Made by a program: the position numbers and the translations under genes. DNA of 64,000 nt from Dipteris shenzhenensis (lineage: Eukaryota > Polypodiophyta > Polypodiopsida > Gleicheniales). Of the stretch, positions 22,925 through 33,323 are shown piece by piece; the stretch's first letter is position 1, and every line of letters starts with the position of its first letter. Where the stretch lies: NCBI GenBank assembly GCA_047967505.1, contig CM106538.1. The stretch is one strand, 5' to 3'. The notes under the pieces are model-generated. The model did no database searches. It was not told the DNA's origin and saw nothing but the letters and a program-made list of their open reading frames with translations.

Positions 22925-25900
22925 TTGCGAAGGACTCTCACAGAGGAGATGGCTATAGATTTTGTTCCAGGGATGGATGTGATTTCATGTAGCAAAAGAG
23001 AAGTAGTTGCATTTGCTACAATCCATGATAGTGATCCCAATTCAGTTTGCCACTTTCGAAGACTTGGCGAAGATAAGGTGGCAGTTACTGTATCAAAGAT
23101 TCTTAGCACACATGTTGAGCTAAAGTATAAATGTGGAGATATGGAAACACTTGGAGATGTTATGCCCTACAATACATCCAACAAATCATTTATAGCATGG
23201 GACAAAGATGAGACTTATGCAGCAGACATTATCAAGAATACAAAGTGCACCACCTTGGATTTTACTATAGGGGACATTTTACAAATGAGATCATTTCCAA
23301 ATAAGACTGTAGCAGAAGGTGAAGTATTGGGGGGTTGAACAAGTGGAGCAATGGTCATTTGCACAGATGAGGATTCGAAAAGTCACTGATGATGGTATGG
23401 TCGATAACATAACATCCTTATGTGATCCCTACTATGAGGTAGGCAAGAATATGAGATGGAGCATGCAATTTTTAAACATGAGAAAGAGGCACATGGTTTT
23501 CAATGATAAAGACAAAGTATACTACAATATCAAAGGACCTAAAAAGCGTGCCCATGTGCCAGGCTCTATCACTTCAAATGTGGATGATTTCAATATACTC
23601 AATTATAGAAGTGACATCTGGAGTGGATGAGTTCATTGGTTCCGAGAAACAAAATGATTTTAGAAGTGAAGCCTTATCTGGGGTGGATGAATTCTTGCAC
23701 AGTGAGAAGGGCAAAGGTTTCAATAGCGATGTCTTGTCAAGTGTGGATGAGTTCATGCATATTAACAAACCTGGTGTCAATCAAGCTTGTGGATTTGTGA
23801 AAGCCATGCAAGATGTCCCAATGAGTGATGTTCTCTCAGGAGTGGAAGAGTTTCAAGGTTCTCAATACTCTTGTAGAATATTGAATTCATTGAATGGTCC
23901 TAAGAGTATGTTAAAAACGAGGATGAGATCAACAGAGGATTATTCAATATTTAACTTTGATTGTGATATGGCCAAGGATGCAACGACCAATCATGGATGC
24001 TTGGTTACAAACAAATGTGAGAAGAAGAAGTGCATAAATACAGATAACAACATGCACGAGGAACGAAAACGGTCATACATATGCATGAAGAGAAAGCGAA
24101 TCCAGGCAGATCCACAAAAGCAACCAAAGAGGAAGAGAGTAATGAAGGAGGAGAACATGTTAAATGCATTGGGATATCTATGTTGCAAGCGAAGATATAT
24201 GCGCTTCATTGATCTTGCAGGCATCAGGGAATGTAGAGGGCACGTGTGGCAAAGAAGAGGAAGCAAAAGAAATGAATACCTTCTCACAAGTCTCTCTTGC
24301 TTTCTTCAGAATGGCAATAAAAGGCTAAGTTCAAGACAAAAGGTAAAACCTCTCGTAAATGGAAAAAGGATTTGCAATAAGGCATATCGCAATATTACTA
24401 GATTATCCCATTGTACATATTGGGATTTAGTCACCAAGGCAAAGGGCGGCAACAAATTTAGCATTCACGATAATAGAGGAAGGTCCAAATCAAGAATCTC
24501 AATTGTCAGGGCAGCAGCAATTTTGCAAGACTTCATACATGAAAATGCTTTATCTCAACCCCATATATCTACCAAACTCCCTAATAGTGACGCGATCACT
24601 GAAATGCACCTTGCAATGGGCTTGACAAAGCTTGAAGTATTTGACTCTATTGCAAAAAAGCAAAGGCAAAGAGGGGATGCCATAGCGTCTTCTCATACTT
24701 TGTATACTCTTTGGAAGAAGAACTTTGGATATGTTAAAATCCCAAGGAGGCAAAAAATATCAAAGTGCAATGTATGTGATGATTTAAAGCGAGCGATTGA
24801 GAGTGCAACATGTCCAAATCAAAGGGAATTATACAAAAAAAACTGAAAATCTCATCATGACCTTATTCGACATTCCAGACAAAAATATGCATTTTGGAAG
24901 GAGCAAGCTATTTCGCATCCCGAAGACTACATGTGCCTTATTGCAGATGGCATGGATCAGAATACGACAACATTACCTCATCTTGTTGCCACTCCACCTA
25001 AATTACAAGGAAAGCACTTTCTAAAGACACATCTATGTGGAGTGTTAGTGCATGGAATTAAGTTCTTTGTAGATATATGGATTGATTCCTTACATGATAG
25101 CAATCAAGTTGTAACATCTATTATGAAGGCAATTCGCAATGTACATGCAGAAAAAGGTCGCCTACCACCAACTTTGAGAATACAAGCTGATAATTGCTAG
25201 CGAGAAAATAAGAATGTACTCATGTTTGCATTCTGCTCCATGCTAGTTGCTCATCGAATCTTCAATGAGGTCGAATGTGGATTTTTGTATGTTGGGCATA
25301 CACATGAGGATATCGATCAGGTTTTTAGCACAGTCTCAAGGGAGCTTAAATGCAAGGATGTGGAGACAATAGATGACTTGGTAAGAAGATGTGGCAGGCA
25401 AGTTGGTGGTCGTAAGGAAAGTACAGTATGTGAGAGGCTCGAAAGAATGTATGATTGGAAGAGCTTCATTCTACCTTTCATACAAATGGGTGGTGATGCA
25501 TTGATAGGTCATACCAATCCACACTACTTTCGTTTTTTTTTGAAAGATGAAAAACCTGTAATGCAATGGCAACAGTATTCTCATGATACAAAATGGGAAC
25601 CTGAAGAACCTTACAGTCTCTTAACTTCAATTCCCAGCAAGGAAAGGTATCCAACATGGGCTCCTATACAAGAATTCAATGAGAGGTCTAACTGTGAAAT
25701 AGAAGGATTAAAAGCATTTATTACATACAAAGAGGAAATGTTCCAGAGATATCCTGATTCGAAGCCTACTTGGAGAGAACACACTACCACTATAATTAAC
25801 AAGACATGAAAGAAATTTAATAAAGGACCTTGAGAGAATGAGAGGCTCAAAGGATGTCAAGGAAGAATGCAATATGTTTTGGCCAAATGTTCATAACGAT

Positions 25901-26326
25901 TTGCACCCAGCTCCAGTCTTTGAAAATGAATTTGTATCATTACTCCCACGTCCATATTGTGGACCGAAGAAGAGAGAGTTTATGCCACAAGTAGATATAA
26001 AGGTCGATTGTTTTGTTGTGGTTCGGCCATCAGATGATGAATATGAGAATGTGAAGTTTTGGGTTGCAAAAGTAGTTGATGCGCAAAGAGATGACCAAGG
26101 GAGAGCTACAACATTTACAGTGGTATGGTATGAGCCAAAGGGCAGGAAGGAGAATATGGATAACAACACATTGTATACTAATTGTATAATGAAAGAGTGG
26201 GTCCCAAATGATGAAGCGGTCTCTCAAGTTTCGACGGAGACAATCATAGTGTCTTGGCATTCAAGGGCAAAGAAATCAAAGAAGCGCATGGGATATGAGG
26301 TAGAAGGAAAAATAAAAATACCATAG
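22925..26326 (+). pseudogene. DUF7869-like (DDE-type) transposase-like gene, frameshifted
   Basis: Start of the readable protein is near MAIDFVPGMDV (22,949). An N-terminal region is followed by a 20-residue repeat with GVDEF (23,623, 23,683, 23,743; a variant at 23,842), a basic stretch and a Cys-containing region (SKCNVCDDLK). Then comes the catalytic-looking core: LIADGMDQ (Asp codon 24,946), IQADNC (Asp 25,189) and VGHTHEDIDQ (Glu 25,306), i.e. D-80-D-38-E. GHTHEDxDQ and DGMDQ..T.LPH are, to my knowledge, hallmarks of the DUF7869 family of transposon-like proteins. Lesions: frame changes near 23,330 (a G6 run), 23,615 and 25,795; in-frame TGA at 24,844; and TAG at 25,198 replacing an expected Trp. 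The C-terminal part resumes in another frame (25,838-26,326) and ends at KIKIP. No intron is needed. Its 5' end abuts the satellite. Confidence 0.65.
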
Positions 26327-26530
26327 CAAACTATTTTGCATATACACGAATTTTTAAGGATGCTCGCCATGGAGGAAGTAGAAGGAGACAGCGCAAATGA
26401 AGAATGTCCATGATTAAAGCTTTGTATTGAAGTCCATTGAAGGATTTTATTTGGGTACTAGGGAAGAAGCCAATCCAAGACAATTATAATCAGAGTCATC
26501 ACTTCCTATGTCAAATGAGAGTCAAAATAT

Positions 26531-26940
26531 GCACTGGATGTCACCCAAGGGTCAAGGCTTTTGCCAAGACAATAGGGAGTTAATGCAGATGGCACCTGGC
26601 AAGGGACTATCACATTGAGCAATAAGACAATGGGGAGTCAATGCACCCAAGGGGCAAGGCTTGGCAAGACAACTTGTGGGAGTTAATGCAGATGGCACTT
26701 GTATTTTGCACTGGATGTCACCCAAGGGTCAAGGATTGGCAAGACAATAGGGAGTTAATGCAGATGGCACCTGGCAAGGGACTATCGCATTCAGCAATAA
26801 GACAATGGGGAGTCAATGCACCCAAGGGGCAAGGCTTGGCAAGACAAATGGGAGTCAAATTATGCAGATGGCACCTGGCAAGGGACTGTCGTGACATTGA
26901 GCAATAAGACAATGGGGAGTCAAATTATGTAGATGGCATG
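26531..26940. repeat. ~177-bp tandem repeat downstream of the DDE-like gene
   Basis: GCACTGGATGTCACCCAAGG occurs at 26,531 and 26,708. Within each unit a shorter phrase repeats: CAAGGSTTGGCAAGACAA, then GGGAGTTAATGCAGATGGCA, then CCTGGCAAGGGACTRTC, then GCAATAAGACAATGGGGAGTC. About two and a half units are present. Open frames inside are small and repeat-derived. Confidence 0.75.
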
Positions 26941-27350
26941 AATTGAGGCTCTTTAAGAGCAACAATTTAAATTGTAAACATATGTTCAATCTATATCATT
27001 TTGGATATAAAGACTCTAGCTGAGAGCAATGTCTCTCAATGTAATCATATAATAATAGCTATAATTGCTATTATACCTCTTTGGTTCAATACAAACTTGG
27101 GTCTTATGGCATCATGTCTTTTTTCTATTTATTAAAAGTTTTAAAAATTTTGTGCATATTGCGAGTGACAATGTTATTTTCATGAAATATTTAAGTCTCC
27201 TTTCACGGACTTATAAATTTATCACGTCAAGGAAAAACATCAAGGAAAAATATTGAAAATAATTAAATTAACAAATAACTTAGATATAGCTAGAATTTCT
27301 AATATAGGATTATTTCAAATTCTTGCATGTTGTTGCAAAAGTATAGATTG
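26941..27350. other. AT-rich stretch without recognised features
   Basis: AT-rich sequence with only short open frames on either strand. No coding similarity, no clear terminal repeats and no promoter-like cluster seen. Confidence 0.4.
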
Positions 27351-27374
27351 AAAAAACAATATTTTTATGTGAAT

Positions 27375-27490
27375 ATGATAGTGCCACAAAGTGAACTTTT
27401 GATTTGGGAAGAATATTTTCAGAATGTAAAATTTTGATTTGGGAAGGATATTTTCACAAAGTAAAGTTTTCATTTGGGAAGGATTTTTGG
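27375..27490. repeat. ~37-bp tandem repeat (TTTGGGAAGGATATTTTCA)
   Basis: Three copies of an AAAGTAAA-TTTTGATTTGGGAAGGATATTTTCA unit stand in tandem. The same unit family recurs at 51,738-51,850 as TTTGGAAGGATATTTTCATA. Both are followed within about 250 bp by AAAATTAATGAAAT, so the two places may be related remnants of one element. Confidence 0.6.
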
Positions 27491-27599
27491 GCTTCGTCCA
27501 AAAACAATAGAAAAAGTCCAAAATTAATGAAATAGGTGTTAACGTGGATCCTCTCTACGAGGGAGGAGGCAGTGATTAAGGTAGACATTGCCTCTTTTC

Positions 27600-29662
27600 A
27601 AACACCGACAGGTACATGCGTTGCATGAAAGGAGCATTTTCAAAGGACAATAAGCTTAGTGGGCTCAAGTCCCATGATTGGCAGAAGGTCTTACAGGTAT
27701 TCTAAGCTATAGAATTAGTGTACCGATAATCATGATGCGTTAGCATCATTATGATTATGTTATATTGTTGACATGACTTCTTTGTTGCTTTGATAGTTCA
27801 TCCTCCCAATTACAATAAAAGGTTGCTTACAAGAAGATGTTAGAAATGCTATATTCAAGATCAATGGTATTGTGAGGTATTCTTACTATCAAATCACATT
27901 GATTGCATTTTCTTCAATTTAACCTGAATAATCTATAGATTGATTATGAATATATCTTACATGGACATGTGAAATAGGTGGATATCTCAAAAAGAGATCT
28001 CCATATCGAGCATCGAGAAGGCTAGGGTGGAATCCATCGAAGCCATATGCTTGCTTGAGAAGCACTTTCCCTCGAGCATTATGACAACTCAAGTCCACTT
28101 GCTTGTGCACATAGTTGATGAGGTGGCTATTGTGGGTACCGTTCATAGTCGATGGATGCTTTTTCTCGAGTGGTTTATGAAAACTTTGAAGGGATTTGTA
28201 AGACAAAGAGCAAGACCAGAAGCAAGCATGGTAGAGGGATGGCTTGTGCAAGAGTCATTAGTATATATCATGGAGTTTCTTGCATCCATAGATTCTAATA
28301 TGCCGCAAGCTTGGCATAACAAGGATGATGATCGCATCGTTGGCGAGGTTCCCCAAGGAAAAGGGGTTGAAAGAAAGATGAGCGAAAAGCAGAAATTCAA
28401 TAAGTTTTGTATCCTCAATAGCCCTGAGATGCAAAAGTGGTTTGAGAGATATGAAGTGGCCAAAGCAGAAAGAATAAATGCAAGGACGAGATTAAGAGTA
28501 ATGTACAGGCGATCGCAACCATGTCCACGGGATCTGGCTCTTCTCCCCACTCACATGTCACTTGATTGGCTACAACTGGCTCTACGTAAAGCTGAACGCG
28601 ATGGAGAGACAATAAACAAGTGCGAGCGAGAGTTATCATCTGGATGTATGATGTATGTAATTTTCTTACCTCTTGACGTAATTAACTAATTATTTGTGGC
28701 AATATACGCTATAAAATAGATGCATCTTCATTGTTTTAATGATGCTCTTTTATAGTACAAAAAGTATAGTGCATTATGGTCATATGGATGACATTTTTGC
28801 GTGGAATGCATCGATTCAAAGAGAGTCACATATGATTGTGGAGTCATGGCTATCTTCACACAGGGTAGCCAAGAAAGTGCTTTGGATACCAATCTTCTCT
28901 CCTCACAGTTGGATTATTGTGGAACCATACGCGAAATCTATGAAGTTGATTTCAGACGATTTAGTATTTTCATTCTTGATGTAAAATGGTTTAGAACTAT
29001 TTACAACGGTCCCCCTGCGACAGTGAGAATAGATAGTAGCGGTTTCTTTGCAATAGACTCCACCAAACATTGGACCGATGAAAGTGATACTTTTGTTCTT
29101 CCCGAGCACTGTGAGTAGGTGCATACTAATGATTTAATTAATCGAAGCTTTTGTTTTTAAAGATCCATTGATACATGTACTTAAGCATAATTTCATATAT
29201 ATAATTGACGACATCTAGCACCCATCTTCAATATAGGTGGTTTTTCATCCAGATCGTTCTAATCCAAGATGGTGGTACGTGATCCAAGTTGCACCATGAA
29301 GTAAGCAAATTTTTGAAGATAGAGATGTGGATATGGGGATGCCACTACCAATGCTGGATCCAATTGATCCCGATGAATCTAGAAAAGAAGATGAAGATCA
29401 CAATATGAGCCAAGAGGAAGATGCACATAATGACATCACATAGAAGGAAGATGGAGATCACGATATTGAGGAAGAAGACAACGATCATCAAGAATCACCA
29501 CACTTTATTGAAGAAGATGATCAAGTACTTTTAGGTGAACGTACGATGCTAGAGTACGATGATGATATAGGATATCAACTCGGTATAGAGTTAGAGATAG
29601 ACTTGTTTGGTGCATTAGACTTGGCTCAAAATGAAACAGTTGATGTAAATGCTCTTCATTGA
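27600..29662 (+). pseudogene. CACTA (En/Spm) TNP2-type transposase gene, 3' half
   Basis: Exons with matching phases can be read: one ending at 27,696 (KLSGLKSHDW..VLQ, start of DUF4218), 27,797-27,876 (FILPITIKGCL...INGIVR), 27,978 to about 28,650 (WISQKEI..., HLLVHIVDE, HSRWMLFLEWF.KTLKGFVR..ARPE.S.VEGW), about 28,790-29,118 (DUF4216: VTYDCGVMAIF, LDYCGTIREIYEVDF, FILDVKWF) and 29,237 to about 29,660 (PRWWYVIQVAP, then a long acidic tail). DUF4218 followed by DUF4216 is the standard C-terminal layout of plant CACTA transposases. The N-terminal catalytic region (Transposase_21) is missing. Three stops lie in otherwise good frame: 29,116 (CAG to TAG at the exon end), TGA at about 29,297 and TAG at about 29,440. 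The inverted copy at 58.2-58.9 kb has sense codons at these places, so they are lesions. Confidence 0.8.
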
Positions 29663-29799
29663 TTTTTTTCATCTCAAACTTGGACATGAATATATGAGCT
29701 TCAAAGGCTTGATGTACATGCTCTCATACTTTTAGTCTCTCAAAAGATCAAACATGTATGAAAATTTAAAAAAATTTACCATTGGAAAAAACTAACTTT

Positions 29800-30058
29800 T
29801 AAGGCCTATATGAGTAAAAAAGCTCTCTGGAAAAGTCGCTATAAAATAGTATCTCAATGTCACTATATAGTGACACTTACATTTTTGACAAATGTTGCAA
29901 TATAGTGACTTTAGAAATCGTCACTGTATAGTGACATTTGCTTAAAGTCGCTATATAGTGATGCTTTACGGGATGCGCTTCCCATACCGATGATTAGCAC
30001 CCCACGCATGCTAAACGTCGGTACTTAAACATCGCAATAGCATCCGTGTGTAGTAGTG
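29800..30058 (+). mobile_element. 3' terminus of a CACTA element with subterminal repeats
   Basis: The sequence ends with TGTGTAGTAGTG at 30,058, the complement of CACTACTACACA. Before it come repeated subterminal motifs around TATAGTGAC/GTCRCTATA (about 29,843, 29,858, 29,905, 29,925 and 29,946). The terminal 130 bp match, in inverted orientation, the left end at 57,769 (shared ATGATTAGCACNCCACRC and ACGTTTAG words). The next three bases are TCT, the expected position of a 3-bp target duplication. I could not find the partner 5' end in the window, so the element is 5'-truncated or very diverged. Confidence 0.75.
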
Positions 30059-30126
30059 TCTCCAGTTTGTTGTGTACTCTCTATTCTTTGTTCAGTTTCT
30101 GTTCCACTGCACCGTGTAATTTAACA
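30059..30126 (+). repeat. LTR 3'-end fragment flanking the CACTA end
   Basis: These 68 bp (AGTTTGTTGTGTACTCTCTATTC... to TTTAACA) match the last part of the LTR at 32,678-33,323 (about 33,256-33,323). The CACTA terminus directly abuts them, so the CACTA element apparently inserted into, or recombined with, an LTR of that retrotransposon family. Confidence 0.65.
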
Positions 30127-30327
30127 ATACATACCTCTTCTTTATCATCTCTACAACTTGCCTTATAGCATATCCCACTCCATTGATCACCTACACCACC
30201 TATCATGACATACGTTTTAATCACAATCTTTCACCTATATACTCAGCCCACCTTTACACACTTCTCACGTATATTTACTTCATACCCTTACTAGTGGACT
30301 GTGTTGCCTTGATCACCCACTCATAAC

Positions 30328-30448
30328 ATGAGGTTGCCCTTCACGCTTTGTCTCACGCCACTCGCTCCACTCGTACACCACCACCTACATGAGGCTGCCC
30401 TTCACGCTTTGTCTCATGCCACTTGCTCCACTCATACACCACCACCTT
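30328..30448 (+). repeat. 61-bp tandem duplication
   Basis: A unit starting ATGAGGYTGCCCTTCACGC and ending CACCACCACCT occurs at 30,328 and 30,389 with few differences. Its function is unknown. It sits just upstream of the LINE-like coding scrap. Confidence 0.7.
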
Positions 30449-30460
30449 GGACCGTACCTT

Positions 30461-30711
30461 GTAATAGCTGGTACAATGATGAGTGCAAGGCTTTACACCA
30501 TCAGCTCAGATTCAAAACCAAAAACAACCTTCCAAATAAACTGGAGATGATACGCCAATATCATCAATTGGTACATAGGAAGAAGCTAGATTTCATTAGC
30601 CAGAACGAGAAGGAACTATTGGGCATTTTGTTAAGTAACAAATCTAAGTACTTTTTGCAGAGATTTCTAGAGGGGCGGTCCCTCTCACCACTGATAGACA
30701 CTCAAATCTAG
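30461..30711 (+). pseudogene. LINE-type (non-LTR) retrotransposon ORF2 scrap
   Basis: The reading frame gives SWYNDECKALHHQLRFK, then IRQYHQLVHRKKLDFISQNE and a stop at the end. W(F/Y)(N/D)(D/E)ECK followed by a basic helix is the linker found between endonuclease and reverse transcriptase in many LINE ORF2 proteins. No YXDD reverse transcriptase block follows, so this is a short fragment at most. Similarity rests on one motif. Confidence 0.35.
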
Positions 30712-32677
30712 TATAACTATGCACGCACGCTCTACAATATCCCAAATCAGCCAATTCCTAACTTTCACATAACCCCTTTAGGGGATACACTTCATTGGTC
30801 AGATTCAAAAGGCAATGCTTCTGCTCACACTTTCAGGATCTGTGGACCAAGGGATTGTTGTTTGAATCCTGGGTCCACGTAAGCCCTCACCACATCAAAC
30901 TAGGTTTAGGTCATCTCCACTATAGCTAGATGCAGCATTTTAGGTTATCACCTACCTATACTGGGTCAGAGGGTATGGGGATTGCACTTTTGGGCACATA
31001 GCAAATTACCATGGCTAGCATTGTCCTCTTCTATGGCACTATCAGCGTCCGTGACCAAATATGTTGATATGCATGCAGAGAGAGATGGTTTGAGAAACTA
31101 GGGCTACACATGGATATACTCCCTCCCTTCTAGTATAGCATTGACCTGTCCTTTTCTCCTCCCCTATCACACGAGGTCAACCAGGTCATCCACAAGGATT
31201 GTTTTACAGCTACACACATTGTGGACCTATGTCAACCAATTGGTTAACAATATGCCACCACTGGTTAGTGTTGTCATTTGATGGATAGTGACAAGTCCAT
31301 AGAGATAGGATTGTGCCTTGGATCCAAATAGACCCAAGATGGTTGTAAAATAATGAGTAAAGAGAGTGGTATAAAGGTAATATGGTTGGCCCTCCCTTTA
31401 AAAGGTAACATGTATAAAAGCCCAGGTGGTTGAGTTTGGTCTTCATTGTTGGATGCTCAATTTTGGAATACAAGCTCCCTCTTCTCTTCCAAGAGTGTTT
31501 CTAGGTGTTCTCTTGTTTCCTTTGTAGTGCCTTTGTGTTTGACACTCCATTCCCATTCATTCTCTTCTTCTCCTCCTCTTCTCCCTATCATCTCCCATCT
31601 GCCCTTTCCCTCTTTCTCTCGTGGAAACACATTGTAACAGTCCAAGAGCAAGGAAAAAATTAGGGGCGAATTTTAGCCCAAGGGCTAATTTGGAGGCTTT
31701 CCCAAGTTGGTTGGGCTAATATTTTGAGCTTTAATTTTGATAAATTAGCCCAAAAACAAAGGTGGGCTAATTTTTAGAGCCTCAAATTTGATAAATTCAT
31801 CATAAAATCGATAGCAGGGCTAATATTTATAACTCTATATGGGGAAAGATTCACCCATTGACCTATATGTCATAATCTTGTTCCCTCCTTATATTTTACC
31901 CTGTCCAAGAGCCGCTTGAGTGACACTTGCAGATGGATCGTGCTTTGCATCATTTCTCTCACAAGGAGTAGCTTGGAGTGGAGGATCCATTGGCATTCCT
32001 TCAAGATCTCCATGACACTTGAGTCACCATCGAGACAACACAACCTGGTTGGGACCAAGCCTCTTTACCATTCTCCATGTTGCAAAGATGTTTTACTAGA
32101 CTAAGCAAACCCCCCTCTAAAAGATAGCATGCTTGGTGTGACACACCACTGCTTGCCATTGGTTGGACCGCCTGTAATCACTTGAACCTCAATTGCAAGT
32201 GTTGCTTGATCCAGAGTTGCACTGCAGGTATCACTTGATGTTATCTAGAATTGTGCTCCTATATCACCTCCTTGACTGCACTCCTATTGGCCTTAACTTG
32301 AGGACCGATATGTTTCCTTAGATATCTTTTCACTGGGTCCTCATGATAATGGATTAGGTGCTAGTATCAGCTGTTTCTCAAACGTTGAAGCTTGGGGGTT
32401 GACTCCATGGGGATACCATGCAGGATGTCAGTGTCATTGCAGTGATGGAGCGAAGTGGGCTCCTGGAGTAGAGGATCCAGCTTCATCTGTGGGTGGAGAT
32501 TGGGGATACCGTCATGGGGGGAAAAAAATTTCATGGGTGATGAGGAGTCCATGGATACAACAAACTAAAATCTAGGGGTGGCCTCTCCGGGTGGTGAGCC
32601 AGTCTAGCATTCAAATCTTGTCACAAAGTATTCATGCGGATTGGAAATACCAAGTCTCGATTCAAATTGAGGGGGGG
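30712..32677. other. Degenerate transposon-derived sequence, no intact gene
   Basis: Contains a 37-bp hairpin (30,842-30,878), a TATAAAAG promoter-like motif at 31,412, an about 70-bp degenerate tandem repeat with GGGCTAAT and TTTTGATAAATTAGCCC (31,640-31,840), and several isolated short frames. The last bases before 32,678 are a polypurine tract (GAGGGGGGG), so the right part is probably the 3' internal end of the LTR element that follows. Confidence 0.4.
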
Positions 32678-33323
32678 TGTTAGATATGCTCAATGCCCCA
32701 CCCTCCTGGTAACCACAAGTGGTCCAAGGTGCTCAAGTTGTAAGGGCCCCATATGAGGAGAAGCCATGTGTGAGCCCAAGACACTGGATGGATCTTGACT
32801 TGCATGTCAGATGAGGTCTATCAATGAGACTGTTCATGGTAGAAAGGTGATTGTGTGGGAGCCCCTTATTCTTGCTAGGGCCTGGGGGGTCCCAGGGGGG
32901 CCAGCAGCCCCTTGGTGGGGGTTCAAGTGCAAGAGCCCCTGAGGCGATGGTATAGGAAATATTCCCTAAATATTCCATGGACAACTAGTCAGTTCCACCA
33001 ACTAGGTCGATTCGTTGGCTTCATCAACTAGGTCGATTCCACCGACTACGTTGATTTGAATACCACCCTCATAGCTATAAAGAGGTGACCTCCCTAGTAC
33101 ATTGCACCAGATCAGATCTTCCAGTAGAGATCTTCTAGCTAGTAGCTCTTCACCTAGTATCTGTCTAGATCACCATCTAAGCTCCACTATGGGAGTGCAT
33201 GGGTGGACAGAGCCATCATCTGTACTACATCAGTATTGAAGGAAAATTTTGTTCATCTCTAGTTTGCTGTGTACTCTCTATTCTTTGTTCAGTTTTTATT
33301 CCGCTGTGCCTTGTAATTTAACA
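32678..33323 (+). repeat. LTR of a TGTTAGATAT-family Copia-like element
   Basis: Begins TGTTAGATATG right after a polypurine tract (TTGAGGGGGGG) and ends TTTAACA, giving the TG...CA form. It carries CCCCATATGAGGAGAAG, shared with the Copia LTRs at 38,650, 44,684 and 59,797, so it is a diverged member of that family. TATAAAGAGG near 33,077 is a candidate promoter. Coding sequence upstream is too decayed to name. Confidence 0.7.

Noticed and set aside
22790-30058. Left (5') terminus of the 30-kb CACTA element
   Set aside because: Searched by eye for CACTACAAGG-like ends preceded by TCT; none found, so no full element is claimed.
30842-30890. tRNA gene
   Set aside because: Only a B-box-like word and one hairpin; no cloverleaf, no A box.
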